Source: Candidatus Halarchaeoplasma halalkaliphilum | GTDB taxonomy: Archaea > Thermoplasmatota > Thermoplasmata > Halarchaeoplasmatales > Halarchaeoplasmataceae | Assembly (NCBI GenBank): GCA_007133925.1 | Contig: SLLU01000073.1 | Span: 1-18,103, forward strand | DNA length: 18,103 bases | Direction: 5' to 3' | Shown here: piece by piece, positions 1 to 5,631 of the stretch | How positions within the stretch are numbered: position 1 is the stretch's first letter | Layout of the letters: each line of letters begins with the position of its first letter | Notes under the pieces: model-generated | Seen by the model: only the letters and a program-made list of their open reading frames with translations | What the model was told of the DNA's origin: nothing | Databases searched by the model: none | Translations under genes and position numbers: made by a program

Positions 1-19
1 ATTTGAACTGTATTAGGGA

Positions 20-92
20 AGCCATCGGAGGGATTTGAACCCCCGACCTGCTGGTTACAAGCCAGCCGCTCTTCCAGCTAAGCTACGATGGC
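20..92 (-). tRNA. tRNA-Thr (anticodon UGU)
   Basis: The minus strand folds into a complete cloverleaf. The 7-bp acceptor stem is GCCATCG/CGATGGC, the D stem is GCTT/GAGC, the anticodon stem is GCTGG/CCAGC around the loop CTTGTAA, and the T arm has loop TTCAAAT. The anticodon TGT (UGU) reads ACA, so this is tRNA-Thr. The discriminator base is U (position 20), as in many archaeal threonine tRNAs, and no CCA is encoded. There is no intron. The gene stands alone; the next gene upstream on the same strand (rubrerythrin) ends about 240 bp away, and that gap holds copies of the tRNA 5' end (see the repeat entries). The nearest TATA-like sequence at the usual distance (121-130, GTGATAATTC on the minus strand) is weak. 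Confidence 0.96.
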
Positions 93-138
93 GAGTGGAA
101 CGAGCCATGGGAGCTTGTTGGAATTATCACTTGTCAAT

Positions 139-170
139 TCCGACTAAGCTACGATGGCGAATGGAATGAG
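139..170 (-). repeat. First upstream copy of the tRNA-Thr 5' end plus flank
   Basis: Read on the minus strand, 158 to 139 repeats the first 15 nt of tRNA-Thr exactly (GCCATCGTAGCTTAG), followed by TCGGA where the tRNA has CTGGA, so the D-arm A-box-like consensus is kept. The 12 nt 5' of the tRNA sequence are duplicated too (159-170 against 93-104, 2 differences). It lies 66 bp upstream of the tRNA. The rest of the tRNA is absent, so this is a 5' fragment and not a second gene. Confidence 0.85.
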
Positions 171-198
171 ACTTCGTAGTTTCTTGGAGCTTTTGGGT

Positions 199-230
199 TC
201 CGAGTGAGCTACGATGGCGAATGGAATGAG
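199..230 (-). repeat. Second upstream copy of the tRNA-Thr 5' end plus flank
   Basis: This repeats the unit again 60 bp further upstream. The flank 219-230 is identical to 159-170, and the tRNA part matches nt 1-12 exactly (GCCATCGTAGCT) before diverging (CACTCGGAA). Between the copies lie sequences with CTACGA/TCGTAG complementarity to the tRNA 5' segment. The origin is probably tandem duplication; whether the copies function is unknown. Confidence 0.85.
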
Positions 231-234
231 GTAT

Positions 235-272
235 CGTAGTTTCGTGGAAATTCCTTTCGCAGCGAAACTACG
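235..272. repeat. Perfect 10-bp inverted repeat in the tRNA-Thr leader region
   Basis: CGTAGTTTCG (235-244) and CGAAACTACG (263-272) are perfect reverse complements separated by 18 bp, the spacer itself holding the palindrome GGAAATTCC. The arms share the CGTAG core of the tRNA-Thr 5' segment, so the element is an extension of the sense/antisense series at 78-230. It would form a stable hairpin in any transcript running into the tRNA from further upstream. Confidence 0.8.
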
Positions 273-305
273 GCCGCTTCTTGAATCCGAAGGGATACGG
301 GGATC

Positions 306-320
306 GAAGATAAATTTTGC
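306..320 (-). promoter_or_regulatory. Possible distal TATA box for tRNA-Thr
   Basis: The minus strand reads GCAAAATTTATCTTC here, the best AT-rich TATA-like match between the rubrerythrin stop codon and the tRNA. If used, it would start transcription near 285 and give a leader of roughly 190 nt that contains all the tRNA 5' copies. A weak alternative at 121-130 would give a short leader. Judged by eye only. Confidence 0.3.
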
Positions 321-329
321 CCCTAGAAC

Positions 330-848
330 TCACATCTCGTTCTGATGGAGTTCCAGGTGATCGCTCTCTATCTCAACCAGTGCCTCGAAGAATTCCTTCA
401 GGCGGGGTTCCACAGCCTCTTCGGCGAACTGCCGGTAGTGATCGATGGCCCGGGATTCCCGTCCATGGGCCTCCTTCACGTTATCCATGACAGTTTCAGA
501 GCATTCTTTGGAATCCTTGGAGATCTTGGGAAGGTCTATCTTCAGGAATTTGCAGATGGCCTCGGCGTGCTCGGATTCCACCTTGGCAAGTCTCTTGAAC
601 ATGCCCTGAGTTCGGGGTCCGTCGGCGTTCCGGTAGGCACAGAAATAGAATGAAGCGTTACTCACTTCCAGTTCCAGGGCCCTTTCCAGGTTCTCTTTCG
701 ATCTAGGGGTGAGCTCTATATCCGGTTCAACATACTCCTCTCCGGGTTTCAGGAACTCCTTGTCAGCACCGCAAAATGGACAATCAGTGGGCGGTTCCTC
801 ACCCAGGTAGGTTTCACCACAGATCCAACATCTGTATACTTTCAACAT
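330..848 (-). CDS. Rubrerythrin with N-terminal rubredoxin domain (reverse rubrerythrin type)
   Basis: Predicted cytoplasmic non-haem iron peroxidase that reduces hydrogen peroxide in anaerobes or microaerophiles. In this 172-residue protein a rubredoxin-like FeS(Cys4) domain comes first, with knuckles C7-W-I-C10-G and C23-P-F-C26-G. A ferritin-like four-helix diiron domain follows (about 45-170), with candidate ligands E61, E91-x-x-H94, E131 and E161-x-x-H164. Classical rubrerythrins have the reverse domain order, so this belongs to the reverse rubrerythrin group, in which electrons pass from the rubredoxin site to the diiron site. It is a single-gene unit divergent from the RHH/FtsZ-like pair. 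The minus strand has TTTTTTATCC near 880-890, a plausible TATA box giving a leader of about 13 nt. The start ATG at 848 places the first Cys knuckle at the usual distance from the N terminus. Confidence 0.93.
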   Translation of the reverse strand: MLKVYRCWICGETYLGEEPPTDCPFCGADKEFLKPGEEYVEPDIELTPRSKENLERALELEVSNASFYFCAYRNADGPRTQGMFKRLAKVESEHAEAICKFLKIDLPKISKDSKECSETVMDNVKEAHGRESRAIDHYRQFAEEAVEPRLKEFFEALVEIESDHLELHQNEM

Positions 849-993
849 TTTTTTAACACCAACCGTGGCAATCCGTCCAAGGATAAAAAATTAACCCATG
901 GAAAACTTTATTATCTACGTATTCCTAACTAATATTGAGTAATACAAACCCTCCGTTTTAGGAGTGGTCGAAAATTCAAAAAAGGGGGAAAGT

Positions 994-1017
994 GTTAAAT
1001 AGTGTCATACATATTAC
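994..1017 (+). promoter_or_regulatory. Probable TATA region for the RHH / FtsZ-like operon
   Basis: Two AT-rich TATA-like stretches, GTTAAATAG (994-1002) and TACATATTA (1008-1016), lie about 85-105 bp before the ATG at 1100. Start sites would fall near 1025-1040, giving a 60-75 nt leader. A GGTG Shine-Dalgarno-like element at 1088-1091 precedes the ATG. Nothing else recognisable was found between 849 and 1099. Confidence 0.4.
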
Positions 1018-1099
1018 AATTTAGTCCTACATCAGACGCAGAAAACCCCCGAAATTAGTATTCCGCGTATGACAAACCGACAAACAAGGTGCACTGGCC

Positions 1100-1492
1100 A
1101 TGGAAAAGAAAATATCCCTAAGGGTATCCGAAGAGGATCTGGACGTGATCGACCAATACATAAGTCAACACGATTTTCCAAATCGATCTGCCTTCATAAG
1201 GGAGGCGGCTTTGGATTACATCGAGCGTATGACCCTCCACGAGGGCCACACCGAGATACCCGCCAAGATATCACTTAACAAGAAGATCAGAAACCTGATC
1301 CACTATCTCATAGCCATGGGACATTACGAATCCTGGGATGCCGCCATAAAGGATCTGGTGAAAAAAGGATTGTTGAACGAGAACCTGGAACATCTGAAGA
1401 GACAGTACGATATCATAGGGGATATAAGCGGACAGGTGGAGAACATACTTGAAGTTCAGAGGAAGCAGGAACGCAAGTACATGACAAAATGA
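1100..1492 (+). CDS. Ribbon-helix-helix (CopG/CdrS-like) regulator with a second RHH-like repeat
   Basis: A 130-residue DNA-binding protein, first gene of a two-gene unit with the FtsZ-like gene 58 bp downstream. Residues 4-42 match the ribbon-helix-helix pattern: a basic amphipathic strand (KISLRVS), helix A, the N-R-S turn (28-30) and helix B (FIREAALDYI). Residues 56-92 start again with K-I-S-L and two helices, so the protein looks like two RHH units in tandem. Residues 93-127 are charged and probably helical or coiled-coil. RHH proteins bind palindromic operators as dimers; a tandem protein could supply both ribbons from one chain. In haloarchaea the RHH protein CdrS controls ftsZ genes and cell division, so by context this is probably the local cell-division regulator. 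The dyad at 1504-1524 is a candidate target. The start ATG at 1100 has GGTG 8 bp upstream. Confidence 0.82.
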   Translation: MEKKISLRVSEEDLDVIDQYISQHDFPNRSAFIREAALDYIERMTLHEGHTEIPAKISLNKKIRNLIHYLIAMGHYESWDAAIKDLVKKGLLNENLEHLKRQYDIIGDISGQVENILEVQRKQERKYMTK

Positions 1493-1503
1493 TGATGTAA
1501 GAC

Positions 1504-1524
1504 TTTGACACCCCCCGTGTCAAA
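1504..1524. promoter_or_regulatory. Perfect 8-bp dyad between the RHH and FtsZ-like genes
   Basis: TTTGACAC (1504-1511) and GTGTCAAA (1517-1524) are perfect reverse complements around a CCCCC spacer. The dyad sits 12 bp after the RHH stop codon and 16 bp before the Shine-Dalgarno of the next gene. It could be an operator for an RHH dimer, an RNA hairpin that sets expression of the second gene, or an mRNA processing site. No TATA box is evident between the genes, which favours co-transcription. Confidence 0.6.
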
Positions 1525-1539
1525 AATCCGAACAGTACC

Positions 1540-1544
1540 GGAGG
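1540..1544 (+). promoter_or_regulatory. Strong Shine-Dalgarno before the FtsZ-like gene
   Basis: GGAGG lies 6 nt before the ATG at 1551. It fixes the start codon and indicates leadered translation of a distal operon gene. Confidence 0.75.
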
Positions 1545-1550
1545 AAACAA

Positions 1551-2399
1551 ATGAAACCAAGCGAAGAAACAGACGGACGCGAAGAAAACCTGGAAGGAAC
1601 CGCTCAGGACATACTATGTGAACTGTTGTATAATATAAACACATATGTTGTCGGAGTCGGTGGATGTGGATGCAATACCGTGGAGTATATCTCCAAACAG
1701 GGCATGAACAACGTGAAGACCATCGGGATAAACACCGATAAGAAAGTGCTTGAAAGCCTGGATGTGGATCGGCAGATGCTCATCGGCAAGGACCTGGTCA
1801 ACGGGGCCGGAACCGGAGGCGACCCAAATCTCGGAGAGAGAGCGGCCAAGGTCAACGAGGCCCAGATACTCAAAGCACTGGATGGGGCCCACATGGTCAT
1901 AGTTGTGGCAGGCCTAGGAGGAGGAACCGGTTCAGGGGCCTCCAAAGTGGTTGCGGATCTTGCAAGAAGGAACGGAAAGCTCGTGGTATCGTACATGATA
2001 ATGCCGTTCTCGGTCGAAGGAGCCCGTTACAGCGCTGCAAAGAAGCACCTGGAAGAGATATCCCTTCTTAGCAATACGACCACCGTATTCGAAAACGACA
2101 AGGCGTTGATAGTCGCCGGCAAGAAGCCCATGTCTGAGGCTTTCGAAGTCGCCAGCAGGATGCTTCACAACGTGGTGAAGCGTTTAAAAATGGACTATAT
2201 AGCGGAATTTTTCCATGAATTCGGTCTTGATGAAACAAACATGTCTGAAACCCTTTACGAAGACGAGATTGAAGAGAATTTTCAAGAGGCACCCATAGTT
2301 GAAGAGCCCCCAGTCATCGAAGCCCTGAAATATGTGGAAGATGACAACAAACCCTATGAGATCAACCTGGATTCGTTCCTAGAGAACTACCAGCGATGA
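1551..2399 (+). CDS. FtsZ-like GTPase-core protein lacking the T7 loop and C-terminal domain
   Basis: A tubulin/FtsZ superfamily protein of 282 residues, against about 350-400 for normal FtsZ. The GTP-binding half is intact: T1-type loop VGVGGCGCNTV (about 34-44), G-I-N-T-D (59-63), GAGTGGDP (86-92 region), and the tubulin signature GLGGGTGSGA (121-130). MPFSVEG (151-157) stands in the T5 position, and N182-D183 with SEAFEVA (195-201) in the region before helix H7. After helix H7 (about 195-218) the match stops. The T7 loop (N-x-D-F-A-D), which supplies the catalytic aspartate to the neighbouring subunit, and the whole C-terminal domain are missing. An acidic, probably disordered stretch (about 235-265) and a short conserved-looking end, INLDSFLENY, replace them. 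It can probably bind GTP but should not form ordinary hydrolysing filaments. A role as monomeric partner, cap or regulator of a full-length FtsZ is inferred. It follows the RHH regulator in one transcript. Confidence 0.85.
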   Translation: MKPSEETDGREENLEGTAQDILCELLYNINTYVVGVGGCGCNTVEYISKQGMNNVKTIGINTDKKVLESLDVDRQMLIGKDLVNGAGTGGDPNLGERAAKVNEAQILKALDGAHMVIVVAGLGGGTGSGASKVVADLARRNGKLVVSYMIMPFSVEGARYSAAKKHLEEISLLSNTTTVFENDKALIVAGKKPMSEAFEVASRMLHNVVKRLKMDYIAEFFHEFGLDETNMSETLYEDEIEENFQEAPIVEEPPVIEALKYVEDDNKPYEINLDSFLENYQR

Positions 2400-2403
2400 T
2401 TCT

Positions 2404-2422
2404 CTTCCCTCTCTTTTTTTTA
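2404..2422 (+). terminator. Oligo-T terminator after the FtsZ-like gene
   Basis: A pyrimidine-rich stretch ending in eight consecutive T (2414-2421) lies 15 bp past the stop codon. Archaeal RNA polymerase terminates at such T runs without needing a hairpin. Confidence 0.5.
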
Positions 2423-2498
2423 TTTATCGATATTTTCAGAGAACCACAGGCACAGTAGTTGCGATCATTTTAATGTCAAATAGATAATCTATCATTTC

Positions 2499-2843
2499 TC
2501 ACGGATGCTCGACTTCGACGATAGTCTTGATTCCGCCCCTGATGTTCCAATCCCCTTTTACCGTTATATGCCGGGGTTGGAGCACTTCGACGAGGTCATT
2601 AAGTATCCTGTTCGTTGCCGCCTCGTGATAGATCTCTTTGTCCCTGTAAGCAACCATGTAATACTTCAGGGATTTCAGTTCGATTAGAGATCTGTCCGGT
2701 ATGTAAGTGATGGTTATCTCAGCAAAGTCGGGCTGATCCGGTCTATCCGGGCAGAGGCAGGTGAACTCAGGGATCTCTATATGAACCCGGTAATCCCTGT
2801 ATGCATCCTTGTTGGGTATGGTTTTGAGCAGTTCCTTGTCCAT
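2499..2843 (-). CDS. QueF-family enzyme (preQ0 reductase or archaeosine-forming QueF-like amidinotransferase)
   Basis: A 114-residue protein of the short, unimodular QueF type (tunnelling fold), closely resembling Bacillus QueF. Visible residues are the catalytic Cys in C29-L-C31-P, the proton-donor Asp in Q-P-D39-F-A, the QueF motif E55-L-K-S-L-K-Y-Y62, the substrate-binding H73-E74, and R-G-G-I (102-105). Bacterial QueF reduces preQ0 to preQ1 with NADPH. Archaea make archaeosine in tRNA instead, and the known crenarchaeal QueF-like enzymes amidate preQ0-tRNA. Archaeosine formation is therefore the likely pathway, although the reductase motif is fully retained, so the reaction is open. The ATG at 2843 is chosen over an upstream extension because the extension is hydrophobic, unlike the family, and crosses the promoter. 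CATTAAATCC on the minus strand (2868-2877) fits a leaderless mRNA. Confidence 0.85.
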   Translation of the reverse strand: MDKELLKTIPNKDAYRDYRVHIEIPEFTCLCPDRPDQPDFAEITITYIPDRSLIELKSLKYYMVAYRDKEIYHEAATNRILNDLVEVLQPRHITVKGDWNIRGGIKTIVEVEHP

Positions 2844-2902
2844 TGTAAGGGTGTAACAGCCAGGGGGATTTAATGTTTCTTCTCTTTTTGGAACACGGTT
2901 GC

Positions 2903-2916
2903 AAAATATATATAGG
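2903..2916 (+). promoter_or_regulatory. TATA box for the carbamate kinase operon
   Basis: AAAATATATATAGG, centred near 2910, lies about 50 bp before the ATG at 2960 and predicts a start site near 2936 with a leader of about 24 nt. That leader contains the purine-rich AAGAGGA (2948-2954). Confidence 0.6.
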
Positions 2917-2959
2917 AGAGAGGCACTACCACCCTTTCCCGTACCCAAGAGGAATAATA

Positions 2960-3910
2960 ATGAAAACGGCATTGATAGCATTAGGGGGCAATGCTCTTCT
3001 ACGTCCCCACGAAAAAGGTACTATAAATGAACAGTACAAACATATGCAGAACACATGCCGGATACTGGCAGATATGATCCAGGAGGGTTACGAGCTAGTA
3101 TTGACCCATGGAAACGGCCCCCAGGTGGGGAACATACTGCTTCAGAACGAGTACGCAACAAAGATCGTACCCTCAATGCCCCTTGACATATGCGTGTCCC
3201 AGTCCCAGGGCCAGATAGGATACATCTTTCAGCAAACCCTATCCAACGAACTGAGGGAAAGGGGAGTGGAAAGGTCCATCTGCAGTCTGGTCACCCAGGT
3301 ACTGGTTGACAGAGACGATAAGGCCTTTGAGGATCCCACCAAGTTCGTGGGGCCTTACTATCCCAGATCAGAGGGTCCCAAATTGAAGGGGAGGGGTTGG
3401 CATATAAAGGAAGCCGAGGGAGGAAAATACAGACGAGTCGTCCCCTCACCCACGCCGAGAAAGATAATAGAATCATCCGTGATAAGGGATCTTGTGTTCA
3501 GCGGGAATGAAAAGAACATAGTGATCGCGGCAGGGGGAGGCGGTGTTCCCGTCGTGGAGAGAGATGGGAAATATCTGGGGGTAGAAGGGGTCATAGACAA
3601 AGACCTGGCCAGTGCCGTTTTGGCGGCAGATATAAACGAGACTTTTCTCATAATGCTCACACGGGTGAACAAGGTGTGCATCAACTTCAACAAAAAGAGC
3701 GAAAGGAGCATAGATACCATGGGGGTGGAAGAAGCAAAGAGGTACCTTGAGGAAGGACATTTTCCCCCGGGAAGCATGGGTCCCAAGATACGGGCTTCCA
3801 TCTATTTCCTGGAGCGTAGCGGGGAAAAGGTGTTGATCACCTCGCCGGAGAGGCTGTCAGCCGCCCTGGAGGGAAAGGATGGTACGTTCATCAAAAGGGA
3901 CAGCGAGTAG
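2960..3910 (+). CDS. arcC: Carbamate kinase
   Basis: Carbamate kinase of the amino-acid kinase family (ATP + carbamate = ADP + carbamoyl phosphate; in catabolism it runs towards ATP). At 316 residues it has the family's usual length. Motifs in order are ALGGNALL (7-14), THGNGPQVGN (49-58), the substrate-binding insert around 115-160 with K-F-V-G-P-Y-Y (128-134), AAGGGGVPV (190-198), DKDLAS (213-218), FPPGSMGPK (268-276) and LITS (292-295). The ATG at 2960 was chosen over a 29-codon upstream extension because the extension would translate the TATA box, and because AAGAGGA precedes 2960. Arginine deiminase and ornithine transcarbamylase genes are not next to it, so the source of carbamoyl phosphate here is unknown. 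The gene overlaps the next by 32 bp. Confidence 0.95.
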   Translation: MKTALIALGGNALLRPHEKGTINEQYKHMQNTCRILADMIQEGYELVLTHGNGPQVGNILLQNEYATKIVPSMPLDICVSQSQGQIGYIFQQTLSNELRERGVERSICSLVTQVLVDRDDKAFEDPTKFVGPYYPRSEGPKLKGRGWHIKEAEGGKYRRVVPSPTPRKIIESSVIRDLVFSGNEKNIVIAAGGGGVPVVERDGKYLGVEGVIDKDLASAVLAADINETFLIMLTRVNKVCINFNKKSERSIDTMGVEEAKRYLEEGHFPPGSMGPKIRASIYFLERSGEKVLITSPERLSAALEGKDGTFIKRDSE

Positions 3911-5045
3911 GATAACAGACGTGTCCGAATCGGTCATACGGGAGATGACCAGAAAGGCGGATAAATTCGGAGCCGTGAATCTCTCCCAGGGTTACCCGGG
4001 CTACGACCCTCCTCGGGGAGTGCTGGAAGCTGCAAGGGAAGCCCTTTCTTCGTGGGACCGTAATCAATATTCCATAACATGGGGATGGAAGGGTCTCAGG
4101 GAAGAGATATCCCGCTCGTTCGTTGAAGACAGGGGTGTGTACCCGGACCCTGAAAGAGAGGTAACCGTGACCTGCGGCACCAGTGAGGCCATCATATCCA
4201 CCATACTGGGACTGGTGGATCCGGGGGACGAGGTGCTCGTATTCCAGCCTTTTTACGAGAACTACATACCGGCCATTAGGTTCGCCGGAGGTATTCCAGT
4301 GATCAGCGAGATAGGAAAAGATATGAAGATAGACATGGAGGACCTGGAAAACAAGATCAACCATAAAACGAAGATGCTCTTGCTGAACACACCCCACAAT
4401 CCGTCGGGCAAGGTCTTCCATAAAAAGGATATCCGAACCCTGTGGGAACTCTGCAGGGACAATGACACATACATACTCTGCGACGAGATTTACGAGAAGA
4501 TCGTGTATGACGGTGAGCATTTCTCACCCCTTCAAATCAAAGAAGCCCGGGGAAATACCATAGTTGTCAGCGGCATATCCAAAACATACTCCCTGACCGG
4601 TTGGAGGGTTGGTTACGTCGTGGCGGAAGAGGAGATCACCAGAGCCATCAGAAAGGTGCATGATTACGTCACCGTGTGCGCTCCCACCCCATTTCAGATC
4701 GCCGCGGTGGCGGCCCTTGGCACAAAAAAGGAATACTACCAGGATATGGTCAACTACTACAGAAGATCCAGGGATTTCATGTACGGGGCCCTGAAGGAGA
4801 TAGGTTTGGACCCCATCCTGCCCCAGGGGGCCTACTACATGATTACATATTTTGACCGGGAAGACATGGATGACATACGATTCGCGGAGAGACTGGTAAA
4901 AGATATTGGTGTTGCAGTGGTACCGGGCTCCAGTTTCTACAGCTACGGGGGTAAAAACATGATCAGGTTCTCGTTTTCGCCACCGATGGAAGAACTAGAG
5001 GAAGCGGTAAAACGCATGAGAAAGGGGTCAGGAACGCTTTTTTAA
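3879..5045 (+). CDS. PLP-dependent class I aminotransferase
   Basis: A 388-residue fold-type I aminotransferase of the aspartate/aromatic/kynurenine aminotransferase group. Visible are the N-terminal substrate region N34-L-S-Q-G-Y-P, CGTSEA (99-104), the PLP-contacting N174-P-S-G, D202-E-I-Y205, the Schiff-base lysine K235 in S-G-I-S-K, GWRVGY (241-246) and R363 for the substrate carboxylate (MIRFSF). The exact amino donor cannot be read from the sequence. The start at 3879 has GGAGG at 3868-3872 and lies inside the last 32 bp of the carbamate kinase gene, so the two are translationally coupled. The 3' end overlaps the convergent flavin reductase gene by 18 bp, and a T6 run (5037-5042) ends the transcript. 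Confidence 0.93.
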   Translation: MVRSSKGTASRITDVSESVIREMTRKADKFGAVNLSQGYPGYDPPRGVLEAAREALSSWDRNQYSITWGWKGLREEISRSFVEDRGVYPDPEREVTVTCGTSEAIISTILGLVDPGDEVLVFQPFYENYIPAIRFAGGIPVISEIGKDMKIDMEDLENKINHKTKMLLLNTPHNPSGKVFHKKDIRTLWELCRDNDTYILCDEIYEKIVYDGEHFSPLQIKEARGNTIVVSGISKTYSLTGWRVGYVVAEEEITRAIRKVHDYVTVCAPTPFQIAAVAALGTKKEYYQDMVNYYRRSRDFMYGALKEIGLDPILPQGAYYMITYFDREDMDDIRFAERLVKDIGVAVVPGSSFYSYGGKNMIRFSFSPPMEELEEAVKRMRKGSGTLF

Positions 5046-5552
5046 CAGTTCTCCAGGTCGTCTGAACTCTCCGGCCCAGTATAGAACCAGGTCACTTCTA
5101 TCAACACCCGTTTTGAGCGCCGAACAGGACAGTACAGGACCGATGAACCATACGTGATCACCTATGAGTATGTCCTTCTCCACACGACATTCCATGGTTA
5201 TGGGGAATTCCGCTATACCCCTGGTGGATATCTTGGAACTCTCCTGGGGGGTGAGGTTGAACTCCTTGAACTTGTTCACTTCACTTCCCGACACAGTACC
5301 ACATCCCATGACGGCCTCCATATCTTCCGAACACGGGACGTTGACGGTGAACTCCGGGTTGTCCCTTAAAAGGGAGAATGAATGTCTTGAGGGTGCTATG
5401 CCTATGCCTATGTAGGGAGGCTCAAAGGAAAAGACATGGACCAGGGCCACGGTGATGAGATTGGTGTTTTCACCTCTGCCCGTTCCCACCACCACCGTTG
5501 GAAAATGGGGGAGCAACCTCAAACCTTCTTTTTCCGAGATGTTATTCTTCAT
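5028..5552 (-). CDS. Flavin reductase-like FMN-binding protein
   Basis: A 174-residue protein of the flavin reductase-like/flavoredoxin family (split-barrel FMN binding). Typical features are P18-T-V-V-V near the N terminus, N31 and the S42-F-E-P-P-Y turn, R56-H-S for flavin phosphate contact, FTVNVP (68-73), C84-G-T-V-S-G, the V92-N-K-F segment, I113-A-E with M120-E-C-R, and GDHVWFIGPV (131-140). Archaeal members reduce or carry electrons through FMN in anaerobic metabolism; the partner is not evident from neighbours. The gene is divergent from hisS, with AT-rich candidate TATA elements for the minus strand at 5562-5589, and convergent with the aminotransferase. Confidence 0.88.
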   Translation of the reverse strand: MKNNISEKEGLRLLPHFPTVVVGTGRGENTNLITVALVHVFSFEPPYIGIGIAPSRHSFSLLRDNPEFTVNVPCSEDMEAVMGCGTVSGSEVNKFKEFNLTPQESSKISTRGIAEFPITMECRVEKDILIGDHVWFIGPVLSCSALKTGVDRSDLVLYWAGEFRRPGELLKKRS

Positions 5553-5598
5553 CGGGTTATTATCATAAAAGGGGGTAATTAAGTTTTACCCTTCAAAA

Positions 5599-5609
5599 CA
5601 TTTATATCC
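5599..5609 (+). promoter_or_regulatory. TATA box of hisS (leaderless mRNA)
   Basis: CATTTATATCC, centred near 5604, predicts initiation at 5630-5632, which is the hisS ATG itself. No Shine-Dalgarno precedes the ATG, so translation of the first gene of the operon is probably leaderless. Confidence 0.65.
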
Positions 5610-5631
5610 CTTGCTTTTTTGATTAACATCC

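Noticed and set aside
139..230. CRISPR array or split tRNA halves
   Set aside because: Only two to three units, no conserved palindromic repeat with unique spacers, and only the first 15-20 nt of the tRNA are copied, too little for a split or permuted tRNA half.
20..300. Integration site of a mobile element in tRNA-Thr
   Set aside because: Integrases normally duplicate the tRNA 3' end; here the 5' end is copied, and no integrase or phage gene is present in the window.
1604..1996. 130-codon minus-strand frame inside the FtsZ-like gene
   Set aside because: Low-complexity proline/threonine/serine composition, no family match, fully inside a well-supported gene on the other strand.
2499..2981. 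Longer QueF reading frame of 160 codons
   Set aside because: The extra 46 codons cross the TATA box of the divergent gene and do not resemble any QueF N terminus.
3891..4520. 209-codon minus-strand frame opposite carbamate kinase and aminotransferase
   Set aside because: Opposite two genes with complete catalytic motifs; the translated sequence shows no recognisable domain.
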